A stretch of DNA of 64,000 bases from CAVSWT01 sp963746735. GTDB lineage: Bacteria; Bacteroidota; Ignavibacteria; Ignavibacteriales; Ignavibacteriaceae. How positions within the stretch are numbered: the first letter of the stretch is position 1; each line of letters starts with the position of its first letter. The position numbers and the translations under genes were made by a program. Below are positions 63,511-64,000 of this stretch, one piece after another. Below the pieces are notes generated by a model. That model was not told the DNA's origin. It saw only the letters and a program-made list of their open reading frames with translations, and did no database searches. The stretch is taken from contig CAVVCO010000037.1 of assembly GCA_963746735.1 (NCBI GenBank), positions 365,328-429,327 of the forward strand, given 5' to 3'.

Positions 63511-64000
63511 TTAACATACATATTTTTTTGTACCAATAGTAAAGAAATTTATTAATATTAAGCCGGCAATAAAACCGCCAATGTGAGCTGCATATGCCAC
63601 TCCGCCAAGTTGTGTTCCACCACTTAATAATCCAGCACCGCTAATTAATTGAAATACAAACCATAGTCCAATTGCCAGTATTGCTGGAACATCAGTAATA
63701 AAATAAAATATGATAACTTTTACTCTTCTTTTGGGATATAGCAGCATATAAGCTCCTAAAACACCTGAAATAGCGCCTGAAGCGCCCAAAGTGGGAACTA
63801 AAAGATTTCCATTCAATATTAAAGTTGTAAAAACATGAGCTAAAGAGGCAAGTACTCCGCAGACCAAATAAAAAATTAGATATTTAAAATGCCCGATTCT
63901 ATTTTCAATATTATCACCAAAGACTAGCAAAAAAATCATGTTTCCTAAAATGTGTGCAACCCCGCCATGCATAAATAAAGAAGTGATTAAAGTTTCATAA
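63511..64000 (-). CDS. Rhomboid family intramembrane serine protease, C-terminal part
   Basis: The frame runs open past the right edge (YETLITSLFMHGGVAHILGNM), so the Met at 63972 is internal and the N-terminus lies outside the window. The visible 162 residues have the rhomboid motifs: HGGVAHILGNMIFL, the catalytic Ser in LGASGAISG (about nt 63765-63790) and the catalytic His in AAHIGGFIAGL (about nt 63580-63600), in several membrane helices. It should cut transmembrane proteins within the membrane. The substrate is unknown. The neighbour downstream is the YtxH protein gene. Confidence 0.93.
   Translation of the reverse strand, partial: YETLITSLFMHGGVAHILGNMIFLLVFGDNIENRIGHFKYLIFYLVCGVLASLAHVFTTLILNGNLLVPTLGASGAISGVLGAYMLLYPKRRVKVIIFYFITDVPAILAIGLWFVFQLISGAGLLSGGTQLGGVAYAAHIGGFIAGLILINFFTIGTKKYVC

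Overview
The window is AT-rich bacterial chromosome that fits a member of the Ignavibacteria or a close relative in the Bacteroidota/Chlorobiota group. This rests on the type IX secretion (T9SS) translocon gene sprA beside the T9SS regulator porX, on secreted proteins ending in the T9SS type A sorting domain (YPNPFNP-type), on DUF1573 proteins, and on strictly bacterial housekeeping genes with short spacers. The taxon is an inference; no rRNA or marker gene is present to fix it. I saw no tRNA, rRNA, CRISPR array, insertion sequence or prophage.

Layout. 1-832: end of a lipid hydroxylase gene and a stand-alone response regulator. 1126-14462: the most unusual region, a synthase-dependent exopolysaccharide locus. 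It encodes a KaiC-like ATPase joined to a degenerate GGDEF-like domain, a TPR plus outer-membrane beta-barrel exporter, a processive family 2 glycosyltransferase, a small membrane protein, two paralogous polysaccharide-deacetylase-like proteins (one with its catalytic residues, one without) and a multi-PAS hybrid kinase whose ATP-binding boxes are eroded. The plan resembles Pga (PNAG) with a regulator recalling BcsE/PelD, but matches none of them gene for gene. 14690-19502: a TonB-dependent receptor run together with hpnC-hpnD-hpnE (squalene from farnesyl diphosphate); hpnE carries a frameshift. 19708-21649: citrate synthase and a DUF985 cupin.

21901-35703: sprA (without an ATG at its real N-terminus), porX, tsaE, tsaB, a DUF1573 protein, accD and panC on the plus strand, then coaX and birA on the minus strand. 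This joins T9SS, t6A tRNA modification, and CoA/biotin/malonyl-CoA supply. 35806-38957: an hsp20-dnaK-hsp20 chaperone cluster with hairpins between genes. 39101-43557: a membrane acyltransferase, ruvB, an M1 peptidase and CsbD. 43556-47615 (minus): a T9SS-exported M14 carboxypeptidase, two small secreted unknowns and a methyltransferase.

47843-57327: a phosphorus-acquisition block. phnD-phnC-phnE is followed by a clear tandem Pho-box-like element (four TTAAC units spaced 11 bp) and then porin, pstS, pstC, pstA, two pstB genes and phoU. 57369-64000 (minus): a TetR regulator, a T9SS-exported Asp-box repeat protein, a CIA30-like protein, an SDR/DUF2867 protein, a YtxH protein and a rhomboid protease cut by the window edge.

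Best candidate for a new system: the 1126-14462 polysaccharide locus, in which each of three functions (ATPase/GGDEF, deacetylase, kinase) is represented by a protein that has kept its fold but lost key catalytic residues.
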